Source of the DNA: Vibrio algarum
GTDB taxonomy: Bacteria; Pseudomonadota; Gammaproteobacteria; Enterobacterales; Vibrionaceae
Direction of reading: 5' to 3'
DNA: 64,000 bases
Assembly (NCBI RefSeq): GCF_028204155.1
Contig: NZ_JAQLOI010000001.1
Span: 2,418,001-2,482,000 of the forward strand
Part shown: in pieces, positions 18,597 to 27,609 of the stretch
Layout: every line of letters begins with the position of its first letter
Numbering within the stretch: the first letter of the stretch is position 1
The notes under the pieces: model-generated
The model's database searches: none
What the model was told of the DNA's origin: nothing
Seen by the model: only the letters and a program-made list of their open reading frames with translations
Made by a program: the position numbers and the translations under genes

Positions 18597-19061
18597 TTAC
18601 TTATAGACAACCTTAAATCGCTCTAAAACTAACAGCATATCTTCATTTGGCTCAATACCTAACTCTTCACATTCTAGGCTAAAAAAGCGCCAATGAGCTT
18701 CACGCCACCACGTTAACGACTTATCACCTTCGCCTTCTTCGGCCGCAAATTCAGCCGTCACCTCACTGTATTTACATTCATTCACTGACGTTATTTCTAT
18801 GATGCAAACCGGTTCACCGTCCCAATTAGTCACCACTTGAAGATGCCCTACTTTAGGCATCGCCTCACCTTCGTGGCTATACCAATATGCCATACTGCAT
18901 GATGCGCGCTTCTCGCCATGTAAGATCAAATCAGCACACACGTTCGCGTTGTATTCGTCAGCACAAAAATAATCAGCGCTTACAGAAGTGTGATTTTTCG
19001 CCACTTCCGCGGGTAATGTTCCTAAGTATTTATCTAAAAAGGACTGACTACTCTGTTCCAT
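18597..19061 (-). CDS. ASCH-domain protein
   Basis: 154 residues. ASCH proteins have a PUA-like RNA-binding fold; some act as N4-acetylcytidine amidohydrolases. Typical features are the LILHGEKRASCSM strand-turn (Lys in GEKRA), the central LQVVTNWDGEPVCIIEITSV and the C-terminal W-rich stretch SLTWWREAHWRFF. Encoded alone, convergent with the GGDEF-EAL gene. Molecular role unproven for this subfamily. Confidence 0.82.
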   Translation of the reverse strand: MEQSSQSFLDKYLGTLPAEVAKNHTSVSADYFCADEYNANVCADLILHGEKRASCSMAYWYSHEGEAMPKVGHLQVVTNWDGEPVCIIEITSVNECKYSEVTAEFAAEEGEGDKSLTWWREAHWRFFSLECEELGIEPNEDMLLVLERFKVVYK

Positions 19062-19183
19062 AATTCACGTTTCTCCATTAAAAATGTCATATTTTTTACT
19101 CACAAAGCTTCGTTTAAATACCGCACAGGCACCTACTTAACCAAGCGCACTCGCGATGAACAATGCGTACCTGTGCAGAAATT

Positions 19184-19414
19184 TTATTCCCCCGACTTTT
19201 CTTCTACTACAGCCTCCAGTGTCAACCCCATATTAAACACCATACGAATAACACCATGAAGTTCTGATTGGTCTCGAAAAATGCCGGTAATACATGTACC
19301 ACTCTTTATATGTCTGATAACTAGGCTGGAAAATGTTTGTTGCCAGTCTGGTGAAAGATGTTCTGCCACATAGATTTTGTATATTCTGAGCTCATCCTTT
19401 TCTGAACCGTTCAT
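19184..19414 (-). CDS. conserved small protein of unknown function
   Basis: 76 residues, soluble. The pattern 'YKIYVAEHLSPDWQQTFSSLVI...GTCITGIFRDQSELHGVIRMVFNMG' resembles a widespread family of about 70 residues often found beside regulators, with no known function. The gene starts 21 bp after the outer-membrane barrel stop, so it is probably the last member of the LAL-regulator cluster. Confidence 0.6.
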   Translation of the reverse strand: MNGSEKDELRIYKIYVAEHLSPDWQQTFSSLVIRHIKSGTCITGIFRDQSELHGVIRMVFNMGLTLEAVVEEKSGE

Positions 19415-19435
19415 ACGTATCCGCCTATCTGATTA

Positions 19436-20008
19436 TTAAAAATGATACCCAACCGTCGCGCCCCAACCTACTCCTCCCGCATCACGAGTCTTTCCAGTAA
19501 GCTTTACATCAACTGTGGAATAACGGGCATCAATACCAATTGACCAATGTTTGGCAAAAAGATAGTCAACGCCACCACCTACCCAAAAACCCGTACCATT
19601 ATCTTCATACGTGTTCTTTGTACCCGAGTTGAGTTCTTGGAGTTCAGCAGCAGCAAAGCTAACACCCGCACCTAAATATGGCGCTAATGAATTAGCTAGC
19701 AGTTTAGGTTGCCATCTAAAACCTAGATTGACCTCACCTACTGTGGTTTCCGTTTTAACACCCTTGTTTTTTTCTTCATTTCCGCTGCCATACAAATCCA
19801 GAGCGACCCCAACTGGAATTGAAGTAGGCTGGTAAGTTATTTGAAAGCCAATAGTATCCATTGAGTCATCTTTACCCCAATCAGATTCGAGCGTTTTCAC
19901 CCCTAGCAACATTTTAAAAGACATATCGCTTTCTGATGCATTCGCAAGCCCCATTGGTAGAAGCATTAAACCGACAATTGCGCGCTTTTTTATTTTAATA
20001 GTCATCAT
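19436..20008 (-). CDS. outer-membrane beta-barrel protein
   Basis: 190 residues with a signal peptide (cleavage probably after ANA, near residue 24), alternating strands and a C-terminal Phe (VGWGATVGYHF), the usual outer-membrane insertion signal. Glycine-rich strands such as LAPYLGAGVSFAAAEL and GTGFWVGGGVDYLFAKHW point to a small eight-strand barrel in the OmpW/OmpA-like range; no precise family is assigned. It follows the LAL regulator gene, with an ATCACCACA operator 66 bp upstream and a strong hairpin over its ribosome binding site, so expression seems tightly controlled. Confidence 0.78.
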   Translation of the reverse strand: MMTIKIKKRAIVGLMLLPMGLANASESDMSFKMLLGVKTLESDWGKDDSMDTIGFQITYQPTSIPVGVALDLYGSGNEEKNKGVKTETTVGEVNLGFRWQPKLLANSLAPYLGAGVSFAAAELQELNSGTKNTYEDNGTGFWVGGGVDYLFAKHWSIGIDARYSTVDVKLTGKTRDAGGVGWGATVGYHF

Positions 20009-20013
20009 GAGTA

Positions 20014-20051
20014 AACCTTGTTGTTAAGCCTGATTGCTTAACAACAAGGTT
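20014..20051 (-). promoter_or_regulatory. 16-bp hairpin that sequesters the barrel gene's ribosome binding site
   Basis: Perfect arms AACCTTGTTGTTAAGC / GCTTAACAACAAGGTT with a 6-base loop. In the mRNA the 3' arm contains AAGG, 7 bases before the AUG at 20008, paired with CCUU of the 5' arm. No U-tract follows, so it is not a standard terminator of the regulator gene. Confidence 0.7.
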
Positions 20052-20073
20052 ACTTATTCATCGCCTTCACCAC

Positions 20074-20091
20074 ATCACCACATGATGTGAT
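20074..20091. promoter_or_regulatory. ATCACCACA operator, imperfect copy
   Basis: ATCACCACATGATGTGAT shares the left half and most of the right half with the perfect palindrome at 24674-24691. An extra half site TTCACCACA begins at 20067. Lies between the LAL gene and the barrel gene. Confidence 0.6.
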
Positions 20092-20106
20092 TTATACTTC
20101 ATCACC

Positions 20107-22668
20107 TTAAGAAAGGATATTGTAAGAACGCGCTTTGTTGATAGCCGCGCGGCGATTGGTTACTCCTAACTTAGAGTAAATGTTTTTAGTATGAGTTCGC
20201 AGCGTATTGAGGCTCACAAAAAGCTTAGAAGTAATTTGAGGTCCAGTAAGTTCGGTATCTAACCATTTTAGGACTTCTTTTTCTTTCGCGCTTAGCGGCT
20301 CTAATAGAGCTGGCGCAGCTTGAGACAAGAGGGAATCAATTGTCTTTAAACCATATATTTCAAAGAGTCTATTGATCGCCTTAATTTCATGTGGCCAAAC
20401 TGAATTTCGATTCTCATTTTGTATCGATACCAACTGTTCCAGTGTTTTTTTGGCTAGCGTTGTATCCCCAGATGCACTGGCTCCAATGGTTAATGCTATT
20501 TTCTGAACAAGCCGTATATTCGGAGAAAATTCACTTACTTCTATTGAAAATAATGCCTGCTCAACTTTCTCTTGCGAAGTCGGCTCGGCCAATAAATACA
20601 ATAGATACGAGAAACTATTACTTTGGACATTTTTGTCGAAAGGAGCAGGTATATTTACGCTTTCTAAGTTCCCGTTATTCAGCTGATACACACCTATCCA
20701 ATACGATGGTGGGCGATGACATGGATTGGGCGTTTCTAAATACAAAGACTCGGCTTCATAGAATAAACGCTTAGCATCATTTTCGCGTTTATCTGCCAAG
20801 GCAATTCTGGCTTCAATAAGCGGATATCGATATTTGGCCTCTGGCATAGAACCTAAAGAACCAAACTGCTCTGCAGCGTCAAGTAAGCTTACGGCTATAT
20901 CAGTATTGCCCTGCTCAAACTCAACTTCTGCTAGCAAAAGGTACACATCCGCACAGCCTTCAATCGTGTATCCTGTATTTTGCTCATTGATGCCGATAGC
21001 AAACTCTACGACACTTTTTGCTTTAGTAAGCCAACCAAACTGATAATAAAAGTCGCCAAGCAAAAAACGACTGGTTATCTGAGCGCTTTTGTCTTTAGAC
21101 CTGTCCATGTTTGCTACAGCGGCGTTCAGGCAAATTTCAGCTTCATTTATTTTTCCTTCTCTCCACAAAGCAATACCTTCTAATGCTCGGGATGAGCCTC
21201 GCCACACTTGCTCTTCAATGGGGAAGACTTGTAGTGCTTGCCTTACCCTAGACAGCACCTCTTGAGTATTACCTTGAGCCGCATGAATATAAGCTTCACC
21301 AATATTCACGATGCCAAAACTGGTGCTTTCTTGAATGGTGAAGGGAGGCGAGGTCTGTTCAAAATAATTTCTGGTTGTATCCAGCAAGTACATCCCTTTT
21401 TCCGGATCATGGGATAAAAGGGCAAGACCATAATATCCGGCTAATACAGGGGATTGCTGGATCACTTCGAGCTCTGTATTTGATAACCATTCAATCAGCT
21501 GAGAGTCATGCCCTTCAGCACGCTGACTTGGCCAGTAGCTTTCAAGCATTTGAATCGTTTTTAGTTCTCTACCTGAAGCAAACCCGTACAAAACCGCATC
21601 CGCCAATCGACCAACTTGGGCATACCAAGTAGCAATACGCCAGTTCAGTTCTTGTTGTCGCTTGTCTGATATTCCCGCGTGGATACTAAGAACATCGGCA
21701 AACAGGTGGTGATATCGATACCAGTGGCGTTCATTGTCCAGCGATATAAGAAATATATTATTTAACTCAAGATACGCCAGTTGCTCCGCACTGTTTTCTA
21801 TTTCAAATACATAATTGCAAAGCTCTGCTGAAAACTCTTTTAAGATTGATGTTTCAAGTAGAAAATCACGAATACCATCTGGCAATCGGGTTAATACTTC
21901 TTCGGTAAGATAATCTAAAACATAGGTATGAGAGCCCGAAAACCTTGTGATGATTTCATTTACATTTTTATTGTTGCTAAGGGCCAGTGAAGACAAATGC
22001 AACCCGACAACCCAGCCCTCTGTCTTTTGATTTACTACCCCAGCGTTATGTTTGTTTATATCAACATCGTTATTCAATCTGAAAAGATCGCAGGCTTCAG
22101 TATCGGTGAATCTCAAATCAGCCGAGCGAATTTCCAGCAGTTCACCGTGTGCTCTTAACTTCGCTAATGACAATGCAGGATCTGATCTAGTGATTAACAC
22201 CAAATGAACATTACGGGGTAGACGATCTAATAAGGTATTGACTATCTTGTTGATCGTAACCGATTCTGCAAGATGATAATCATCCAAAATCAAAACAACG
22301 TCACCCGGATAGTAAGTGAGTTCATTGACTAGGGCTGCTACTACATTCTCATAATTGGTTTCTGCATGTGCTTGAACCAAATTCCAGGCTTCATCGGCAA
22401 GCGCACTGTCCATTTCTCTTATGGCTGCGACTAAATAGGTAAGAAAGGTGTCAGTGTTCTTATCATTCCGGTCTAAAGATAGCCAGCAACCACGTCTATT
22501 TCTTCGGGCATTCCAACTTGCCAGAAGATGCGATTTACCAAACCCTGCGGGAGCAGAGACAAGAGTAAGCTTCATTTCAGTTACTCGTTCAAGCCTATCA
22601 AGCAGAGCCTGTCTTGTAACATAACCTGATTTGGGTGGCGCGCAGTAAAGCTTTGTTTTTATGATCAC
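20107..22668 (-). CDS. LAL-type LuxR-family transcriptional regulator (MalT-like)
   Basis: 853-residue signal-transduction ATPase: N-terminal nucleotide-binding domain with Walker A APAGFGKS (about 39-46) and Walker B VLILDDYH, a long helical TPR-like sensor region, and a C-terminal LuxR helix-turn-helix (about 790-850; LSAKEKEVLKWLDTELTG, then SLNTLRTHTKNIYSKLGV). The usual 'GKTTL' is GKSHL here. GTG start at 22668 with AAGG overlapping the MFS stop codon, so it is coupled to that gene. Probable regulator of the surrounding cluster through the ATCACCACA palindromes (inference); ligand unknown. Confidence 0.9.
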   Translation of the reverse strand: MIIKTKLYCAPPKSGYVTRQALLDRLERVTEMKLTLVSAPAGFGKSHLLASWNARRNRRGCWLSLDRNDKNTDTFLTYLVAAIREMDSALADEAWNLVQAHAETNYENVVAALVNELTYYPGDVVLILDDYHLAESVTINKIVNTLLDRLPRNVHLVLITRSDPALSLAKLRAHGELLEIRSADLRFTDTEACDLFRLNNDVDINKHNAGVVNQKTEGWVVGLHLSSLALSNNKNVNEIITRFSGSHTYVLDYLTEEVLTRLPDGIRDFLLETSILKEFSAELCNYVFEIENSAEQLAYLELNNIFLISLDNERHWYRYHHLFADVLSIHAGISDKRQQELNWRIATWYAQVGRLADAVLYGFASGRELKTIQMLESYWPSQRAEGHDSQLIEWLSNTELEVIQQSPVLAGYYGLALLSHDPEKGMYLLDTTRNYFEQTSPPFTIQESTSFGIVNIGEAYIHAAQGNTQEVLSRVRQALQVFPIEEQVWRGSSRALEGIALWREGKINEAEICLNAAVANMDRSKDKSAQITSRFLLGDFYYQFGWLTKAKSVVEFAIGINEQNTGYTIEGCADVYLLLAEVEFEQGNTDIAVSLLDAAEQFGSLGSMPEAKYRYPLIEARIALADKRENDAKRLFYEAESLYLETPNPCHRPPSYWIGVYQLNNGNLESVNIPAPFDKNVQSNSFSYLLYLLAEPTSQEKVEQALFSIEVSEFSPNIRLVQKIALTIGASASGDTTLAKKTLEQLVSIQNENRNSVWPHEIKAINRLFEIYGLKTIDSLLSQAAPALLEPLSAKEKEVLKWLDTELTGPQITSKLFVSLNTLRTHTKNIYSKLGVTNRRAAINKARSYNILS

Positions 22669-22677
22669 TAATCAGCC

Positions 22678-23973
22678 TTAATGTTCATCAGTTGTCCGTG
22701 TTAAATCCGTCGTTGAAGTGGTTTCATCCATAGTGTGGCGAGCCCCTAACCACAACGCGCTAGCTATTAAAGATATGCCAGATAGCAGAAATATCAACTC
22801 CACATATAAGAGGTGCTCCAGAAAATAGCCTGCCAATAACAGACCAAATGGAACACCGGCATAGCGCGCCGTGCCAAATAATGAAAACACCGTACCACGG
22901 TGCACTGATGTCACATTCGTCTGCAGAACAATGGCATCTAGAACACCGCCCACACCTAGCCCGCTACCATAAACAAACAGTGCTGTTGCGATTAACACAC
23001 CTCCTGTTATTGATGATGTAAAGAACAGCAAGCAAAATGCCATCAGAGTTAAGCCTAAACACTGGAGCACTGGTGCCAGTTGCAGCAGTTTTACGGTATT
23101 AGCCCTTGTGCCTAACAGTGTATACAGGCTAGCGGATACAACGGTGCCTATTGCAAACGAACTCATCCAAATACCTAGCCACATTGGTTTTTGAAACACC
23201 TCTTTACCTATAACCGGAATGACCAACGCCAACAAAGCTACGGCAATAAGGTTTAACAATGAGCCGTATACAGCCAGCCTTATCAAGGCTGGTTTTTTCA
23301 ATACCCATTTGCAACTTTGAACCAACTGAACATACCCGGAATGCTTTAAATCGGCATGTATTTTTTTCGGCAATCTGATAAACCGAGCAACTAAAAAAGC
23401 GCTTATCAAAAAAGTGATAGCGTCCAAATACAATAGTGATAGAACCCCAACAAGACTAAGTAATCCAGTTGCAATCACCGGCCCAATAACGTCGCATCCA
23501 GTTTCTATAAGAGAATTAACACCATTGGCTCTTTCTCTAGGTAAACCATATCTGTCTATCATATCTGCGAGCATGACCTGCTTCGACGTATTCCCCGGAA
23601 TATCGAAAACCTGACTGAGAAACACCATAACGGTCAAAAATAAAATATCGGTAATACCAACGCTATAAAACAAGGGAATAGCGACGACAGCCAAAAAGTT
23701 AATAACGTCACAACCTATGCTTACTTTTAGTGGTGAGAACCGGTCAATAAACGGCCCACTAAACAAACTAGCCAGAATATGAGGCAGTTGCCCAGCCAAA
23801 ACCACACCGGCGGTAGCCATAGCGCTGCCAGTAACATCATGAATAAACCAAGGAATTGCGATAGCCGTTAAGCTGTTTCCTGTAAGAGTAAGAGCATTGG
23901 CTAAGTAAAGCGCTCCAACATGACTATCATTATCGTAAAAAGGAGTTTTAATTTCATGATTAAACGTCACCAA
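22678..23973 (-). CDS. MFS transporter
   Basis: 431 residues, about twelve hydrophobic segments in two halves. Motifs such as GVVLAGQLPHILASLFSGPF and DRFSPLKVSIGCD (motif-A-like) and a second-half GTVFSLFGTARYAGVPFG resemble the enterobactin-exporter/MFS_3 type of efflux carriers. The frame opens with TTG (23973) or GTG (23970); no strong ribosome site is seen, and the first codons overlap the previous gene by 14 bp, which suggests coupling. Substrate unknown. Confidence 0.85.
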   Translation of the reverse strand: MVTFNHEIKTPFYDNDSHVGALYLANALTLTGNSLTAIAIPWFIHDVTGSAMATAGVVLAGQLPHILASLFSGPFIDRFSPLKVSIGCDVINFLAVVAIPLFYSVGITDILFLTVMVFLSQVFDIPGNTSKQVMLADMIDRYGLPRERANGVNSLIETGCDVIGPVIATGLLSLVGVLSLLYLDAITFLISAFLVARFIRLPKKIHADLKHSGYVQLVQSCKWVLKKPALIRLAVYGSLLNLIAVALLALVIPVIGKEVFQKPMWLGIWMSSFAIGTVVSASLYTLLGTRANTVKLLQLAPVLQCLGLTLMAFCLLFFTSSITGGVLIATALFVYGSGLGVGGVLDAIVLQTNVTSVHRGTVFSLFGTARYAGVPFGLLLAGYFLEHLLYVELIFLLSGISLIASALWLGARHTMDETTSTTDLTRTTDEH

Positions 23974-24628
23974 AAGCGGCAGGAAGAACCTTAAACAAAA
24001 GAAGAAACCACACTATTAGTAATATACCGAATAGACTAGCAAAGATCTCGCCAGGCTCAACTATCGTACCTAACCCCAATATAGCTACCAAAAACCCTAT
24101 TAACCGACTTGTTCGCAGCAAACCTTTTTGATTTGGTAGTGTAAGTGACACCATATAAACCCATAATGCGCCAATGATTTCGTTCCCTCCACCTGCACTT
24201 TCCTGAATAACTCTAGCCGTCATCCAAAGATTTGTAGCAGCTTCACTATTTAGTGGATAAAGTTCGGAAACTCTATTTATCGTTTCAATTGATATTCCAC
24301 CACTAAGCAGCATAAATCCAGACCAAATACCGCCTGCCAGTAGTAACCCATAGGCTCTCTCCACGGAATGTTTGTTCGTCAGTGAAAAAAGGGAAAGACT
24401 TAGGAAAAATAAAGACACACCGTAAATCAAGTAGACAACCACATTCCAACTGACATAAAGACGGACATCTTGGAGCAGCATGGTTAAAGTCTGTTGGCTA
24501 GTTGAGCTTGAGTCCGTTAGATAGCCGAAGTCAGCAACCAAAATCACCAGCCCGTATGCAAAACAACAAACATTAACAGCTAGCGATATCTGAGCTTTTC
24601 TCATTACATTCATGGCCATCGTTCTCAT
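23960..24628 (-). CDS. DUF4386-like integral membrane protein
   Basis: 222 residues with about six hydrophobic segments and short loops. The arrangement, and segments such as ESAGGGNEIIGALWVYMVS and IGFLVAILGLGTIVEPGE, resemble the DUF4386 family, whose function is unknown. First gene of the minus-strand cluster. An ATG at 24619 (GGATGAG upstream) is an alternative start. The perfect palindrome at 24672-24693 lies 43 bp upstream. Confidence 0.6.
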   Translation of the reverse strand: MRTMAMNVMRKAQISLAVNVCCFAYGLVILVADFGYLTDSSSTSQQTLTMLLQDVRLYVSWNVVVYLIYGVSLFFLSLSLFSLTNKHSVERAYGLLLAGGIWSGFMLLSGGISIETINRVSELYPLNSEAATNLWMTARVIQESAGGGNEIIGALWVYMVSLTLPNQKGLLRTSRLIGFLVAILGLGTIVEPGEIFASLFGILLIVWFLLLFKVLPAAFGDV

Positions 24629-24671
24629 CCATATTAATTTACAATTACTTTATCAATCATGGAAATTTGTT

Positions 24672-24693
24672 AAATCACCACATGTGGTGATTT
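24672..24693. promoter_or_regulatory. perfect 22-bp palindrome between divergent genes (probable LAL operator)
   Basis: Core ATCACCACATGTGGTGAT (24674-24691), extended by two more paired bases on each side. It sits 43 bp before the membrane-protein gene and 58 bp before the divergent NAD(P)-binding gene, and shares its half site with 20074-20091. Confidence 0.75.
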
Positions 24694-24751
24694 TCGTTCA
24701 TACGATTTCGTTTATAGTTCTTATAACCATTGCAATAAATTGGAGCATTCA

Positions 24752-25617
24752 GTGAAAAGAACAACAAAACGGGTCTTAGTTGCCGGTGCTACGGGATATC
24801 TTGGTAGTTACATTGTCAACGCTTTAAAGGCATCGAATACAGAATTTACAGCCCTTGCAAGAAACACCAACAAACTTACACAACTTGGGTTAGATAAGTC
24901 GCAAATTCGAATCGCTGAGGTGACCGACCCGGAAAGCTTGTATGGTTGCTGTCAGAATATTGATGTTGTGATTTCTTGCGTGGGTATTACCAAGCAAAAA
25001 GATGGTTTAAGTTATATGGACGTGGATTATCAGGCAAACTGCAATCTACTCGAAGAAGCGCAAAATGCTGGGGTAAAAAAATTTATTTATATCTCTGCTT
25101 TCAACGCACCACATTACCTCGATGTCCGATTACTAAAGGCCAAAGAGACTTTTGCCGCCAAACTGCTCAAATCTCCAACACTAGAGCCCTGCGTAATACG
25201 ACCCAATGGTTTTTTTCAGATTTAGAAGCATTCTATGACATGGCGAAAAGTGGTCGTGCGTACGTGTTTGGACAAGGTGCCATCAAGCTCAATCCTATTC
25301 ACGGAAGCGACCTCGCAAATTTCTGTTTAGAAAACATCGAGGTGAGCGAAACGGAACTTAGTATCGGAGGGCCTGAAATTCTATCCATGTCTGAAATTGC
25401 TGACATTGCTTTTAGAAGCCAAAAGAAAAAGCCAAAAATCACTTACTTGCCAGACTGGTTTAGAAAAGCCGCTTTGTTTGTGGCTTCATCTCTACCCGAA
25501 CGTTTAGGCGGACCTTCCGAATTTTTCCTTACTGTTTGTGCTCGCGACATGGTTGCACCTGTGTATGGTGAAAAAACATTGTATGAGCATTTTAGTCAGA
25601 TTCATGGTTCTGAATGA
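24752..25617 (+). pseudogene. NAD(P)-binding SDR/NmrA-like protein gene with one -1 frameshift
   Basis: Atypical short-chain dehydrogenase of the NmrA/NDUFA9-like type. Nucleotide-binding motif GATGYLGSYIV is near the N-terminus. The first frame ends at PNGFFQI-stop (25225), while the matching C-terminal half (SDLEAFYDMAKSGRAYVFG, then LNPIHGSDLANF) continues in the next frame to 25617. One extra T in the T7 run at 25210-25216 would give a single 288-residue protein. Start: GTG at 24752 with GGAG 6 bases upstream is better than the TTG at 24740. Divergent from the LAL cluster and sharing its operator. Sequence error, recent mutation or slippage on poly-T are all possible. Confidence 0.82.
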
Positions 25618-25631
25618 TACTTTGTGAATAC

Positions 25632-27335
25632 TCACCACTCTCCAACCAATAGTCGACTCTTCACCCCGCTGATTTGCAGCCCCATCGCTTCAAATACTTG
25701 TTCAAAATCGCTGCATTGTGGGGGGATATTCGGCAGCGATAGGGATGCTTCTGTAAAAAACCGTTGAGAATGGTTTATGTCATCTCCCCAAGCTAGTTGC
25801 CACCAGTCTAATACCCTATGTTTAGAGTCAACTAAGCGAACCCGATTTGGAAGCCTATCCTTTTTGTTAAGGTTTTCTTTTTTCGTGGTCGGCAACAAAT
25901 TCCATTTATCGTTATTAGGCCAATAAGCAAAAGGTAAACAGTGATCCACGTGATAATCTTGAGTTAGCTTTGTATTACTCCACACACTAGTAAGATCAAC
26001 ATTATTTTCCTGTAATTCTTTTACTCGTTTACGCACGTCTTTAGTGTCGTGATCTTTTTCTAGCCACACCAAGGCATTATGATAAGTTTGCAGCATTATT
26101 TTGTTCTGTTTGTTTAATTCAAATCGCTGCATCTGCATAACCCACTGATTAACGACCAAGGGTTCAATCCATGAATTATATAAACGAAAACAGTCCCACA
26201 AGCTCTCTTTAAGCACGAAGGCACCAAAACTCTCAAAGAACGCACTATCGAGACATATACTTGATTGCTCTCTTCTTCTTTTCAATGGCGGTTGCATGGT
26301 AAATTCTTGGTTTTTATCAACCAGAGATCCACTGTAGATAAACTTGATTGGGCCTTCTTTCATTGTCCGAATAGAAGCTTGAATCGTTTTTTGAATCGCT
26401 TTCGCCTCTTCACCATAAAATAGGCTACCTACAGCTAAATCATCAGCCAAAAGGTGGGGTATTTTTTCCCAACCGTCCGCAGTAATAAAGGCTAACCCTA
26501 ATTTGCTGTTACTATTTTGCTGTAGATTTTCTCTATCAATTAAGCGCTTATAGGCTTTAATCCAATATAGTGCGACAAGCCCTAATGGTATTGACACCTC
26601 TGCGTCAGAACGATCCATTACACACCCAGGATGTGCGTCTGCAATGCGCAAAAGCACACGAAGCAAACCCAACTTATAAGTTGAACTTTTACTGTCATTA
26701 ACAATGATGTGTCGCACTTTGTTCAAGTCGCCCGAACCATCATCTGGCAAAGACATTACGACGGTTTGCCACGTCACCTCTTTTCTTTCTCGGCTATCTT
26801 CTGAGCTAGAGATATGCTTAACCAGTAGAGCGGTATCTTTGGCAAAAACCTCTATTTCTTCGACCGAAACTGGGTAACCTTTTCGCCCATCGGAAAACTC
26901 ACCATGCCGCAGAGAAATAACCAACTTACCATTGGGTGATAATAAATTGGATAACTTACGAAAGGCCCGAGCTCGATGTGTCGGTGCTAAATGCATCCAA
27001 ACGGCGCTGACTAATATTAGATCAAAGCGAATAGCTAAATTTTCGATTTTTTTTAAAGATGGAAGCTCATCAGATAACCACGTAACCTTACTTCCAGTTG
27101 TTTTTCTTCCTTCAGAAAGCATCGATAATGAAGGTTCTATCGCGATAACATCAGCACCGCGATTTGCCATCCACAATGCGTCACGACCAGAACCCGCGCC
27201 CACATCTAATACGCGTTCACCTCTGCTTGGCCAAAACATACTCCAGGAATTGTGTACCGTCTCGAACTCCAAATCATTATATTGCTTAGAAAGTTGACGA
27301 GAATTTTCATCATAAAAAGTAGAGGGCATGGACAT
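25632..27335 (-). CDS. class I SAM methyltransferase fused to an HNH endonuclease domain
   Basis: N-terminal methyltransferase domain with motif I VLDVGAGSGR (about 43-52 counted from a GTG at 27338) and the acidic partner IAIEPS after it. A middle region of about 250 residues is not recognised. The C-terminal part has an HNH-like nuclease core: HVDHCLPF (His466 as candidate base), Asn480 in WNLLP and Asn489 in KKENLNKKD. AAGG precedes the ATG at 27335. Such fusions could modify and cut nucleic acid, but the HNH may serve another role. No restriction partner lies next to it; convergent with the NAD(P)-binding gene 14 bp away. Confidence 0.78.
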   Translation of the reverse strand: MSMPSTFYDENSRQLSKQYNDLEFETVHNSWSMFWPSRGERVLDVGAGSGRDALWMANRGADVIAIEPSLSMLSEGRKTTGSKVTWLSDELPSLKKIENLAIRFDLILVSAVWMHLAPTHRARAFRKLSNLLSPNGKLVISLRHGEFSDGRKGYPVSVEEIEVFAKDTALLVKHISSSEDSRERKEVTWQTVVMSLPDDGSGDLNKVRHIIVNDSKSSTYKLGLLRVLLRIADAHPGCVMDRSDAEVSIPLGLVALYWIKAYKRLIDRENLQQNSNSKLGLAFITADGWEKIPHLLADDLAVGSLFYGEEAKAIQKTIQASIRTMKEGPIKFIYSGSLVDKNQEFTMQPPLKRRREQSSICLDSAFFESFGAFVLKESLWDCFRLYNSWIEPLVVNQWVMQMQRFELNKQNKIMLQTYHNALVWLEKDHDTKDVRKRVKELQENNVDLTSVWSNTKLTQDYHVDHCLPFAYWPNNDKWNLLPTTKKENLNKKDRLPNRVRLVDSKHRVLDWWQLAWGDDINHSQRFFTEASLSLPNIPPQCSDFEQVFEAMGLQISGVKSRLLVGEW

Positions 27336-27499
27336 CACTTTTAGCCTTAATTCTGATTATTCTAAGAATATACAGCTTCGTTGTATAAAACTAATAGGGA
27401 TTTAATAAGGCTGAAGGATTGTGATATGTGTCAAAACTATAATTTTGTTTGTTGCTCAATTGGTTACGAGGGCATTCTCATTTTTAAATCACATATGTA

Positions 27500-27521
27500 T
27501 TCCCACGCGGGCGCGTGGGAA
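27500..27521. repeat. REP-like hairpin
   Basis: TTCCCACGC-GGGC-GCGTGGGAA, a 9-bp stem with 4-base loop, of the kind scattered in gammaproteobacterial intergenic DNA. The 270-bp gap 27339-27609 holds nothing else I can support. Confidence 0.55.
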
Positions 27522-27609
27522 CAAAAGAATTATAAAGAATAGATGTTCTTATGATGCTTTGCCCCGTATTACCTACATCAAGTCAACGGTTCGCATTCTA
27601 TATTCCTAG

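Noticed and set aside
27421..27609. Plus-strand frame of 62 codons
   Set aside because: Contains the REP-like hairpin, lacks a ribosome site and shows no protein-like features.
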